Shown: positions 1 through 6,584 of the stretch, piece by piece | Layout of the letters: the number at the start of each line of letters is the position of its first letter | Position numbering within the stretch: position 1 is the stretch's first letter | NCBI GenBank assembly: GCA_964649385.1 | Contig: CAZYRA010000057.1 | Span: 1-7,791 of the forward strand | DNA length: 7,791 nucleotides | From: UBA5760 sp964649385 | Lineage (GTDB): Bacteria; Chloroflexota; Dehalococcoidia; Dehalococcoidales; UBA5760 | Reading direction: 5' to 3' | Program-made: the position numbers and the translations under genes | The notes under the pieces: generated by a model | What the model was told of the DNA's origin: nothing | Seen by the model: only the letters and a program-made list of their open reading frames with translations | Databases searched by the model: none

Positions 1-178
1 CTAACATTAGCATATTGATAATAGTGGTACATAAGCGAGAACTAGTTCGAGGTGGGTAAGAAAAAACGCCAAAAATTAAGGCTTTGTCTATTACTTGCTG
101 CCTCTAAAGGTACAATACCACTAAAAAGAATGTTTATGCCCCTAGATTTTGATTTGAGAGCGCCATCTTTTTGGGGCC
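1..178. other. Noncoding left edge
   Basis: AT-rich sequence beyond the hflX stop. Apart from the weak terminator candidate I see no tRNA, repeat array or convincing gene. An open plus-strand frame from GTG 52 runs antisense into hflX and has no recognisable family features. Confidence 0.5.
58..85 (-). terminator. Weak candidate terminator after hflX
   Basis: On the minus strand AAAGCC, a 9-nt loop, GGC, one bulged G and then TTTTTT followed by CTT. The stem is at most six pairs with a bulge, so the structure is marginal, but it lies about 95 nt beyond the hflX stop, where an operon end would be expected. The opposite strand can form a similar hairpin with a poorer T-run. Confidence 0.3.
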
Positions 179-1345
179 TTAAAACTGTGCTGTGGCCTGG
201 GCCAGAATTTGCTCGACCAGCTCAAGGAGCCGGGTAAGTCCCCATTTTCTTACCGCTGAAACCAGCACCGTATTTTTGCTGGCTGCCGGACCTTGCCCGG
301 AAAGGTGGTCTATTGCTGAACGCTCGTCCCAGGTCTTCTCCCTGTTAAGCAGTAAATCGATTTTGTTCAATGCCGTGATTATGGGTCTGTCGGCAAGCCC
401 CAGGTCACCTAGAATGCGCTCGACGGCTTGACATTGCTCGGCAGCGTTGGGCGAGGTCAAATCGACCACGTGAAGAAGAATACTGGCTTCGGCGAGTTCC
501 TCAAGGGTTGCCCTGAATGCAGTTACAATGCTGGGCGGCAGCTTCTGGATAAAGCCAACGGTGTCGGTAAAGAGTACCTTTTCCTTACTGGGTAGAACCA
601 CGCTGCGGGTCGTCGGGTCCAGGGTGGCAAAGAGTTTATCTTCGACAAACACGTCGGCTTGGGTGAGCGTGTTCAGCAGGGTACTCTTACCAGTGTTGGT
701 ATAGCCTACCAGGGCTACGATGGGGATACCCTGCCGTCTGCGGTGCTGGCGATATAGGGTACGGTGTTTCTTTACCGCCTCAATATGTTTTTTCAGGTGC
801 TGGACCTTGCGGTTAATCAGGCGCCGGTCGGTCTCAAGCTGTGATTCTCCCGGTCCTCTGGTGCCGATACCACCGCCAAGCCTTTCCAGATGGCTCCACT
901 GCCCGGCAAGGCGAGGCAGTAGATATTGATGCTGGGCCAGTTCTACCTGTAGCTGGCCTTCCCTGGTTTGCGCCCGCCGGGCAAAAATATCCAGGATTAA
1001 GGCAGAGCGGTCAATTACCTTTACCTTGAGGATTTGCTCCAGATTTCGCTGCTGTAGTGGTGAAAGTTCGTCGTCAAAAACCACTACGCTGTAGTTAAGG
1101 CTGTCCTTCAGTACGAGCAGCTCATCAAGCTTGCCTTTGCCAAGGTAGTACGTTTTCGACGGTACGGGTAGCTGCTGGGTGAGCTTGCCTACTATATCGG
1201 CACCGGCCGTACTGGCTAGCTGGGCCAGTTCTTCTATTGAGTCTTTTACCGGCCATTTGTTGTTAAGGGTCCTTTTGATTGATACCGCTACCAGGCATGC
1301 CCGTTCTCGAGAAGCCTGTGTCGCAACTGGTTTCTTGGTGATAAT
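179..1345 (-). CDS. hflX: Ribosome-associated GTPase HflX (start uncertain, non-canonical)
   Basis: HflX is a translational GTPase-like protein that binds the 50S subunit and, in studied species, splits stalled or stressed ribosomes. My own translation of 1085-1366 gives the HflX N-terminal domain: ERACLVAV near the start, LAxTAGADIVG-like text, and YYLGKGKLDEL, leading into VVFDDELSPLQQRNLE. Then come GGGIGTRGPGESQLETDRR, the G1 motif GYTNTGKS, ATLDPTTR, G3 DTVGF, G4 NKID and a final SAVRKWG. The frame is open from a TAA at 1367-1369, but it has no ATG, GTG or TTG before the GTG at 1084, which would delete about 87-95 residues of conserved domain. The end given here is the ATT at 1345 (388 residues); ATC 1342, ATA 1357/1360 or CTG 1294 are alternatives, as is a sequence error. 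The gene lies about 46 nt after dapL (25 nt to the first open codon) and is probably co-transcribed. Family very sure, start not. Confidence 0.93.
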   Translation of the reverse strand: MITKKPVATQASRERACLVAVSIKRTLNNKWPVKDSIEELAQLASTAGADIVGKLTQQLPVPSKTYYLGKGKLDELLVLKDSLNYSVVVFDDELSPLQQRNLEQILKVKVIDRSALILDIFARRAQTREGQLQVELAQHQYLLPRLAGQWSHLERLGGGIGTRGPGESQLETDRRLINRKVQHLKKHIEAVKKHRTLYRQHRRRQGIPIVALVGYTNTGKSTLLNTLTQADVFVEDKLFATLDPTTRSVVLPSKEKVLFTDTVGFIQKLPPSIVTAFRATLEELAEASILLHVVDLTSPNAAEQCQAVERILGDLGLADRPIITALNKIDLLLNREKTWDERSAIDHLSGQGPAASKNTVLVSAVRKWGLTRLLELVEQILAQATAQF

Positions 1346-1377
1346 GCCCCCGATTATTATGTCAACTTAGTTGTTCT

Positions 1378-1398
1378 GTCTTAAGACCGCTTTAGCGG
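1378..1398 (-). repeat. Hairpin and palindrome at the dapL stop codon
   Basis: Minus strand CCGC-TAAA-GCGG (1387-1398) is a 4-bp GC stem whose loop begins with the dapL TAA stop. It runs directly into GTCTTAAGAC (1378-1387), a perfect 10-nt palindrome. There is no T-run, so it is not an intrinsic terminator. It could affect mRNA processing or hflX initiation, or be chance. Confidence 0.35.
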
Positions 1399-2555
1399 CT
1401 ATGCCACCCGGCTAACCGTGATAGCCCTTTGACCAGGTTAGCATCGGAAATGGTCAGCGATATCCGGATGTAACCCTCACCATTCTGGCCATAACCTATC
1501 CCCGGGGTGACCACCACCCCCACCTGTTCTAACAGTTCGTTGGCAAACTCCAGGGAGGTATAGTTGCCGGGGACCTTAGTCCAGACATAGAGACCTGCCT
1601 TTGGCCGCCTGGTTTCAAGACCGATGTCGTTGAGCATATCAACCACCAGGTCACGCCGTCTCTGGTATCTTAAGCTCTGCTCTCTAACCGAGTCTTGCGG
1701 ACCGGCAAGGGCTTCAATAGCAGCGTACTGAATGGCCTGGGGAATCCCTGAGTCTATGTTCGATTTGACCCTCTTCAGGGCATCTATCATATCCGCGTTA
1801 CCGACCGCCATTCCTATGCGCCACCCGGTCATGTTGTAGCTCTTGGACAGGGAATGAAACTCGATACCAGTCTCCATGGCCCCTTCCGCCTGGATGAAAC
1901 TCACTGGTTGATAGTCATCAAAGGCAACCTCGGTGTAGGGGCCGTCATGACAGACAGCGAGATCATACTGCCGGGCAAATTTAACTACCCTGTTGAAGAA
2001 ATCGAGCTCCGCTACGGCGCCGGTGGGATTATTGGGGTAGTTTATCCAGAGTAGTTTGGCCTGCTTGATTACATCAGATGGGATAGTTTCCAGGTCGGGG
2101 AGAAAATCGTTCTCCTCCGTAAGTGGCATGTAGTAGGGTCTCCCATCGGCCAGGATAGTGCCCATTGCGTAGGGAGGATAGCCAGGGTCAGGTACCAGAG
2201 CAATATCGCCGGGGTCGATAAAGCACAGGGCAGCATGAACAACACCCTCTTTGGCACCGACAAGAGGCAGCACTTCTTTGTCAGCATCAAGGGAGACGCC
2301 GAAGCGTTTCTCGTACCATCCAGCTATTGCCCGGCGTAATTCAGGAAGCCCATCACTCTCCGGGTATTGGTGGTTGGACGGGTTCTGCGCCGCCTGGCAC
2401 AGGCTGTTGATTATATGGGTTGGTGTGGGACAATCGGGATCACCGATAGCGAAGCTGATTACCTCTTCACCCTTAGCCCTTTTCTCGGTAATCTTGCGCG
2501 TAATCTCCCGGAATAAATAGGGCGGGAGACCCTCTACGCGTTTTGATAATCTCAT
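1392..2555 (-). CDS. dapL: LL-diaminopimelate aminotransferase
   Basis: PLP enzyme of fold type I (class I/II aminotransferase). The likely reaction is transfer of an amino group from glutamate to tetrahydrodipicolinate, giving LL-diaminopimelate in one step and bypassing the acylated DapD/DapC/DapE route. The 387 residues contain FAIGDPD (35-41), YPESDG (64-69), NYPNNPTGA (172-180), HDGPYTE (203-209, PLP contacts Asp204 and Tyr207), the Schiff-base K238 in SLSKSYNMTGWRIG (235-248) and the carboxylate-binding R364 in YIRISL. The specific call DapL, not another aminotransferase, rests on the overall sequence flavour and on its position 4 nt after dapF; no dapC/D/E is in view. GTGAGG lies 9 nt before the ATG. 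Its TAA stop sits in the loop of a small hairpin, and hflX follows at once. Confidence 0.9.
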   Translation of the reverse strand: MRLSKRVEGLPPYLFREITRKITEKRAKGEEVISFAIGDPDCPTPTHIINSLCQAAQNPSNHQYPESDGLPELRRAIAGWYEKRFGVSLDADKEVLPLVGAKEGVVHAALCFIDPGDIALVPDPGYPPYAMGTILADGRPYYMPLTEENDFLPDLETIPSDVIKQAKLLWINYPNNPTGAVAELDFFNRVVKFARQYDLAVCHDGPYTEVAFDDYQPVSFIQAEGAMETGIEFHSLSKSYNMTGWRIGMAVGNADMIDALKRVKSNIDSGIPQAIQYAAIEALAGPQDSVREQSLRYQRRRDLVVDMLNDIGLETRRPKAGLYVWTKVPGNYTSLEFANELLEQVGVVVTPGIGYGQNGEGYIRISLTISDANLVKGLSRLAGWHSR

Positions 2556-2559
2556 TTAT

Positions 2560-3432
2560 CTATACCTCACCCGGCCACTGGCCGGTAAAAACTATTTCGG
2601 TAGGACCACCGAGTAATACTTCACCCGTTCCGTCCCACTCTAAGTTCAATATGCCCCCCGGTAGTTTTATCGCCACGGTGCTATCTATAAACCCATGTAA
2701 CCGGGCGGCAACCGCAATCGCACAGGAGCCCGTGCCGCAGGCCAGTGTCTCCCCGGCTCCCCTCTCCCATACCCTGGCTTCTATCTGCTGACGGCTTGTC
2801 AGTCGGGCTACCTCGAAGTTTACCCGTTGTGGAAATATCCCGTGCCGCTCTATCTCTGGCCCTATCCGGGCTAAGGGGAAACTTACTACAGGTTGCTCGG
2901 TAAAATAGACGGCGTGTGGATTCCCCATCGAGACGAGGTTCAAGGGCAGTTTCCAGTCATCTACAGTAGTAGTATAGTTTAACATAGATTTTATGTCAAC
3001 TAGCCCCCGGTCACTTTCTTCTATTGCAACCGGTATCTCCCCGGCCTTAAACTTGGGTGCCCCCATGCTAACCTGGATATTGAGCTCTTTTCCTGCTGAT
3101 TGACTGACTATTGCCTTCCTGATCCCGTCTTTTGTTTCAATGAACAAAAATTCTTGAGCCCCCCCATCGCCCAACAGTTTCCTGCTTATGACGTATTTCA
3201 CCAGGCACCTCAGGCCATTGCCACAGGCTTCAGCCTCGGAACCGTCAGGATTAAACATACACATCCGGACATCAGCCGTTTCCGACGGCATTAGGAGCAG
3301 CAGCCCGTCGGCACCAATACCAAAGTGACGGTTGCAGGTAGCTATTGCCAGCCGGGACCAATCACGATGGGTATCGCTGGTCTCCACCAGAACAAAATCG
3401 TTCCCGGCTCCCTCTAGTTTGGTAAAATCCAT
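2560..3432 (-). CDS. dapF: Diaminopimelate epimerase
   Basis: Converts LL-diaminopimelate to meso-diaminopimelate, the precursor of lysine and, where present, peptidoglycan cross-links. It is a cofactor-independent two-base epimerase of the cytoplasm. The 290-residue protein shows the two symmetrical active-site segments: C70 in EACGNGLRC and C232 in ACGTGSCA. Other landmarks are GAGNDF (8-13), FGIGADG (37-43), FNPDGSEAE (60-68), MGNPHAV (169-175) and ERGAGET (223-229). The ATG at 3432 puts KLEGAGNDF at the normal N-terminal position; its ribosome site is weak. The TAG stop lies 4 nt before the dapL ATG, so the two are almost certainly co-transcribed, and the products of the two genes act consecutively (DapL makes LL-DAP, DapF epimerises it). 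Confidence 0.97.
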   Translation of the reverse strand: MDFTKLEGAGNDFVLVETSDTHRDWSRLAIATCNRHFGIGADGLLLLMPSETADVRMCMFNPDGSEAEACGNGLRCLVKYVISRKLLGDGGAQEFLFIETKDGIRKAIVSQSAGKELNIQVSMGAPKFKAGEIPVAIEESDRGLVDIKSMLNYTTTVDDWKLPLNLVSMGNPHAVYFTEQPVVSFPLARIGPEIERHGIFPQRVNFEVARLTSRQQIEARVWERGAGETLACGTGSCAIAVAARLHGFIDSTVAIKLPGGILNLEWDGTGEVLLGGPTEIVFTGQWPGEV

Positions 3433-3509
3433 TTTCCCAATCCATCCCCGCTATTCTGAGTATAATTCATTATACAATACGTACGCCCTTGCTTACAGGA
3501 AAGGGGGGC
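3433..3509 (-). other. Intergenic region between miaA and dapF
   Basis: A 77-nt spacer. Next to the miaA stop is an imperfect CCCTT/AAGGG pairing (10-nt loop) with no T-run, too weak to call a terminator. The middle holds the TATAAT dyad described separately. The part nearest dapF is purine rich with only a weak ribosome site (GGAT, 7 nt before the ATG). Confidence 0.5.
3460..3475 (-). promoter_or_regulatory. Candidate dapF promoter within a perfect dyad
   Basis: Minus strand GTATAATGAATTATAC: 7-nt arms that are exact inverted repeats around a 2-nt centre. The minus-strand TATAAT at 3469-3474 would place transcription initiation about 30 nt before the dapF ATG. The matching -35 positions (TGTAAG or CTGTAA) are poor. 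The dyad could also be a repressor or activator site, or simply two overlapping AT-rich -10-like elements; a second TATAAT faces the plus strand at 3461-3466. Confidence 0.4.
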
Positions 3510-4457
3510 TCATTTGAGCAGGTGTCCCGCCTCTGTTGCACCTGCCGTGAAACGGGCCACTGATTCCGTGATTTGTGAACCCGTGTCATCACTGCTGATA
3601 TCAACCCAGCCAATTCTGCTATCCTTGAGTGGAAACCAAGTGTATTGGTTTCTGACGAAGCGGTGAGTCTCAAACTTGATTTGCTGTATTGCCGTAGCCA
3701 GAGTCAATCCGCCGTTTAGAAAGGCACCGATTTGCTTGTAGCCAATGCTGGACATAGCCGGTAGTTTGAGTTCGTAGCCCATACCAAATAGCCTATTCAC
3801 TTCGGCTACCAACCCCTGCTCTATCATCTCATCGACCCTTAAGTCAATTCTACGATATAGCTCTACCCTATCTGTGGTTAGACCTATTATCATCGCCTTA
3901 AACGGTGGCGTCTGCTTACATTGAAGCCGGGAAAAGGGGATATTGGTGTTCTTGTATACCTCAAGCGCCCGGATGACACGACGCACATTAGCCGGGTTGA
4001 TACCCTGCGCTGCGGCTGGGTCAACCTCCCTTAGTTCCTGATAGAGGCTGCCCTTGCCCTCCCTGACTGCTTTTTCCTCCAGGCTCTGTCTTAGTTCCGT
4101 ATCGGGTGGCACCTCGGGTATCCCCCAACCCTCCAGTATTGACCAGACATATTGTCCACTGCCACCAACTAATATGGCTAATTTACGGCGTTTCTGGATA
4201 TCATTAATAGCACGGTGGGCTAGTTGCTGGTACTGTGCCAGACTGAAGTCTTCATCCGGATTAATGATGTTAATCAGATGGTGGGGAGTTAATGATAGCT
4301 CCTCCGGGCTGGGTTTAGCCGTACCGATATCCATAAAACGGTAGACCTGACGGCTGTCAGCGCTTACTATTTCCCCGTTGAAGGTCTGGGCCAAGCGTAT
4401 CGCCAGTGTGCTTTTACCTATGGCAGTAGGGCCGACTATGGCTACCAGATGACTCAT
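3510..4457 (-). CDS. miaA: tRNA dimethylallyltransferase (tRNA A37 isopentenylation)
   Basis: Transfers the dimethylallyl group of DMAPP to N6 of adenosine 37 in tRNAs that read codons beginning with U, which stabilises decoding. The 315-residue length is typical. Motifs seen: P-loop GPTAIGKS (9-16), the DSRQVY segment (34-39) carrying the expected catalytic Asp34, GTAKP (45-49), HH (59-60), GGSGQYVWS (98-106, the DMAPP/tRNA channel region), NPANVRRVIRALE (154-166), SSIGYKQ (236-242) and the C-terminal RFVRNQYTWF (266-275). The ATG at 4457 starts two residues before the first beta strand and has AGAGAGG 8 nt upstream. It lies 150 nt after tpiA with its own candidate promoter, so it may begin a new transcript. 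The gap to dapF is 77 nt. In other bacteria miaA often neighbours hfq and hflX; here hflX is three genes away. Confidence 0.97.
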   Translation of the reverse strand: MSHLVAIVGPTAIGKSTLAIRLAQTFNGEIVSADSRQVYRFMDIGTAKPSPEELSLTPHHLINIINPDEDFSLAQYQQLAHRAINDIQKRRKLAILVGGSGQYVWSILEGWGIPEVPPDTELRQSLEEKAVREGKGSLYQELREVDPAAAQGINPANVRRVIRALEVYKNTNIPFSRLQCKQTPPFKAMIIGLTTDRVELYRRIDLRVDEMIEQGLVAEVNRLFGMGYELKLPAMSSIGYKQIGAFLNGGLTLATAIQQIKFETHRFVRNQYTWFPLKDSRIGWVDISSDDTGSQITESVARFTAGATEAGHLLK

Positions 4458-4607
4458 TCTCTAGGCCTCTCTGTATCAATTATTATAGGAATCATCCCAT
4501 CCGCGGGTAACGAAGGAATACTGTGACAAGCTGGGCGATAATAGAGGAATCTGTTGTTTATTCGTTAGATTGCGATACTCTTTCTGTGACCAACTCGATA
4601 AACGGTA
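4458..4607 (-). other. Intergenic region between tpiA and miaA
   Basis: About 150 nt without a plausible gene. No strong intrinsic terminator is visible after tpiA. The segment next to miaA holds a candidate promoter (described separately) and the miaA ribosome site AGAGAGG, 8 nt before the ATG. A short direct repeat, CTGTGAC on the plus strand, occurs at 4521-4527 and 4584-4590; it is short enough to be chance. Confidence 0.5.
4482..4510 (-). promoter_or_regulatory. Candidate promoter of miaA
   Basis: On the minus strand a perfect TATAAT (plus coordinates 4482-4487) lies 17 nt downstream of TTACCC (4505-4510), a weak -35 with three of six consensus matches. Initiation would fall about 17 nt before the miaA ATG at 4457. 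Spacing and the -10 are good, the -35 is poor, so the call is moderate. Confidence 0.42.
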
Positions 4608-5366
4608 CTAGCTGCTAATTGCTGCAGCCTGGGTCACGATACTCAAGAATTGGTCTGCTTTCAGACTGGCTCCACCGACCAGAGCACCGTCTATCTCGGG
4701 TTGCTTGATAAACTCAGTGGCATTGTCAGCGGTAACGCTGCCTCCGTAGAGAATCCGCATTCTCCCGGCGGTTTCTTCCGTCCCCAACCCGGCGATGCTC
4801 CGGCGAAGAAAACCAATGGTATCATTTGCCTGCCGCCCTGTTGCTGCTCTGCCTGTGCCAATAGCCCAGATCGGTTCGTAGGCTACCGTCACCGTATCAA
4901 GGGAATCAATTCCGGCTAAGGATGACCTCAGCTGCTCGGAGATTACCTCCTCGGTTCTACCGGCTTCATTTTCCTTAAGTTTTTCCCCGACGCAAAGAAT
5001 GGGTTTCAGGTTAGCCTTCAGCGCTGCCATGACCTTTCTATTGACAATATCTCCGCTCTCACCAAAGTATTGCCTGCGCTCCGAGTGGCCAATGATAACA
5101 AATTCGCAGAGTTCGGCAAGCATTAGCGGGGAAATCTCACCGGTGTAGGCGCCCTTTTCCTCAAAGTACAGGTTCTGCGCCCCTAATTTTATCGAACTCT
5201 CTTTGATTAGTTCATTTACTGCTGCTAGAGAAACGAATGGCGGGCAGATTACCTTCTCGACATTAGCTATTTTATCCAGGCCGGGGCGCATTTTGCTGAC
5301 TAACTCTACCGCCTCGCTTACCGTGGTATTCATCTTCCAGTTACCGGCAATCATCGGGGTACGCAT
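4608..5366 (-). CDS. tpiA: Triosephosphate isomerase
   Basis: Interconverts dihydroxyacetone phosphate and glyceraldehyde 3-phosphate; a cytoplasmic TIM barrel, usually a dimer. With the start chosen here the protein is 252 residues, the usual bacterial length. Catalytic residues are visible: N9 and K11 in AGNWKMN, H94 in IIGHSERR, E164 in YEPIWAIGTG; the phosphate-binding YGGSV (207-211) and GALVGGASL (227-235) follow. The reading frame is open a further 41 codons upstream to position 5489, but that extension is antisense-quality sequence inside the apgM 3' end and resembles no TIM. The ATG at 5366 has AGGAGG 6 nt upstream and puts AGNWK at the expected N-terminus. It is the last gene of the pgk-apgM-tpiA operon. 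The flexible loop 6 reads GTGRAAT in place of the common GTGKTAT, a mild variation. Confidence 0.97.
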   Translation of the reverse strand: MRTPMIAGNWKMNTTVSEAVELVSKMRPGLDKIANVEKVICPPFVSLAAVNELIKESSIKLGAQNLYFEEKGAYTGEISPLMLAELCEFVIIGHSERRQYFGESGDIVNRKVMAALKANLKPILCVGEKLKENEAGRTEEVISEQLRSSLAGIDSLDTVTVAYEPIWAIGTGRAATGRQANDTIGFLRRSIAGLGTEETAGRMRILYGGSVTADNATEFIKQPEIDGALVGGASLKADQFLSIVTQAAAISS

Positions 5367-5372
5367 TTCAAT

Positions 5373-5378
5373 CCTCCT
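5373..5378 (-). promoter_or_regulatory. Ribosome binding site of tpiA, overlapping the apgM stop
   Basis: Perfect AGGAGG on the minus strand with a 6-nt spacer to the tpiA ATG. Its first AG is also the last two bases of the apgM TAG stop, so ribosomes finishing apgM sit on the tpiA initiation site. It decides the tpiA start against the longer open frame. Confidence 0.85.
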
Positions 5379-6582
5379 AAGCACCGAATTTAGCCAGCTT
5401 GAGGGCATTAGCCATAGCCAGTGGCATAACCTGGGTGCCGGGAAAACGCCCCAGTCCACCGGAAGCACAAGCAGACTCAGCAAATTCACTTACTCTGTCG
5501 GGACGGCACCACCTGGAATACAGGAGAACGGGTACCGGGTGCCAGCTATGTCCTTTAAGTATAGCCGGTGTTGAGTGATCTCCGGTGACTATCATAACAT
5601 CTGGTTCAGTGTCTATCAGGCTGGGTAAGGCTCTATCGAGTTCCTCGATAACCCTGACCTTACGTTCAAAGTCACCGTCTTCGCCGGCGCTGTCAGTCCC
5701 TTTTACGTGTAAGAAGAAGAAATCATAGTTGGAATAGTTTTCCTTTAGTGTCTTTATCTCATCTTCGAGACTGGTTCCCGGGTTCAGAATCTCCATACCT
5801 ACCAGCCTGGCCAGTCCGCGATACATAGGGTAGACAGCGATAGCCGCCGGCTTCAATCTATATATCTCACCCATAGCAGGAAACTCGGGTCTTTCCGAGA
5901 AGCCACGGAGAAGAAGCATATTGGCGGGGTGCTGATCAGCCAAAATGCTCTTTGCCTGAGAAATGAATTTATTGGCAATGCTCGCTGTTTTAGCCGCCTC
6001 AGGCTGTAGTGCGGTAGCAACCTTGGGGAATACTCCTAACTGCTGCGGGTCAGAATCGCTGACCCCTGGGTTAAGCCCGTCCCCGCGAAATACTACAATG
6101 AAGCGATGTTCCCTTACCGGACGGACGAAGATCCTGGTATTTTCTATTATCATTCCATCCAGTAGCCGGCAGAGCTCAGTGCATTTTTCGTTAGGGATAC
6201 GACCGGCCCGACGGTCGGTAACCAGGCCGTCTTTGTCGGTAGTACAGAAATTCCCTCGGGCTGCCACGTCTCCCGGCTCAAGGTCAAAGTCTATCCCGAC
6301 TGCTTCCAGGGCGCCTCGACCGATATTGAAACGAAGCGGGCTATAGCCGAATAGGGACAGGTGGCCCGGGGCACTGCCCGGTGTTATGCCCGGGCTCACT
6401 ATGTCGATAAGGCCGGTTGTGCCTTTCTCCGCCAGCCTGTTGAGATTTGGCGTATCCGCTGTCTCCAGCTCGGTTTTACCGGTATCGGAACCGGGCAGTC
6501 CGCCTAACCCGTCAAGGACCAGCAGTATAATCTTACTCGGTGAAGGCTGAGCAAGGCTCTTCATTAATTCCAGATTGTCCAT
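5377..6582 (-). CDS. apgM: 2,3-bisphosphoglycerate-independent phosphoglycerate mutase, archaeal (ApgM) type
   Basis: Interconverts 3-phosphoglycerate and 2-phosphoglycerate in the cytoplasm; a member of the alkaline phosphatase superfamily with two metal ions. The 401-residue length fits the ApgM family, not the ~510-residue GpmI. Seen: LDGLGG (23-28, metal Asp24), PGITPGSAPGHLSLFGY (64-80, likely phospho-acceptor Ser70), TDSAGEDGD (296-304), TGDHSTP (333-339, metal Asp335 and His336) and HSWHPVP (345-351). Where classical iPGM has DxxxH, this protein has D297 and E301. ApgM relatives have sometimes been annotated as a proposed homoserine kinase; the position between pgk and tpiA favours the mutase role. 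It starts with ATG 2 nt after the pgk stop, with AAGGAA 8 nt upstream inside the pgk end. Met7 is a possible later start but has a poorer ribosome site. Its TAG stop overlaps the tpiA ribosome binding site. Confidence 0.93.
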   Translation of the reverse strand: MDNLELMKSLAQPSPSKIILLVLDGLGGLPGSDTGKTELETADTPNLNRLAEKGTTGLIDIVSPGITPGSAPGHLSLFGYSPLRFNIGRGALEAVGIDFDLEPGDVAARGNFCTTDKDGLVTDRRAGRIPNEKCTELCRLLDGMIIENTRIFVRPVREHRFIVVFRGDGLNPGVSDSDPQQLGVFPKVATALQPEAAKTASIANKFISQAKSILADQHPANMLLLRGFSERPEFPAMGEIYRLKPAAIAVYPMYRGLARLVGMEILNPGTSLEDEIKTLKENYSNYDFFFLHVKGTDSAGEDGDFERKVRVIEELDRALPSLIDTEPDVMIVTGDHSTPAILKGHSWHPVPVLLYSRWCRPDRVSEFAESACASGGLGRFPGTQVMPLAMANALKLAKFGA

Positions 6583-6584
6583 AG

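Noticed and set aside
22..123. 8-nt inverted repeat TAGTGGTA (22-29) / TACCACTA (116-123)
   Set aside because: Short arms about 86 nt apart, no extension of pairing and no insertion-sequence features; expected by chance at this length.
52..237. Plus-strand 61-codon open frame from GTG, partly antisense to the hflX 3' end
   Set aside because: Lysine-rich start followed by composition with no family features, no convincing ribosome site, and 60 nt overlap with hflX in antisense.
3481..3509. CCCTT/AAGGG hairpin after miaA as a terminator
   Set aside because: Five-pair stem with a 10-nt loop and no T-run following it on the coding strand.
4524..4529. TTGTCA as a strong -35 for miaA
   Set aside because: No -10-like hexamer at 16-18 nt downstream; the TATAAT is 36 nt away.
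5367..5489. 41-residue N-terminal extension of tpiA
   Set aside because: Lies within the apgM coding end, has no similarity to TIM, and the internal ATG has a perfect AGGAGG at ideal spacing.
5203..5574. Plus-strand 123-codon open frame across the apgM-tpiA junction
   Set aside because: Antisense shadow covering two real genes; low-complexity residue mix and no recognisable domain.
5963..6346. Plus-strand 127-codon open frame inside apgM
   Set aside because: Antisense shadow of a clearly coding, motif-complete gene; no own motifs.
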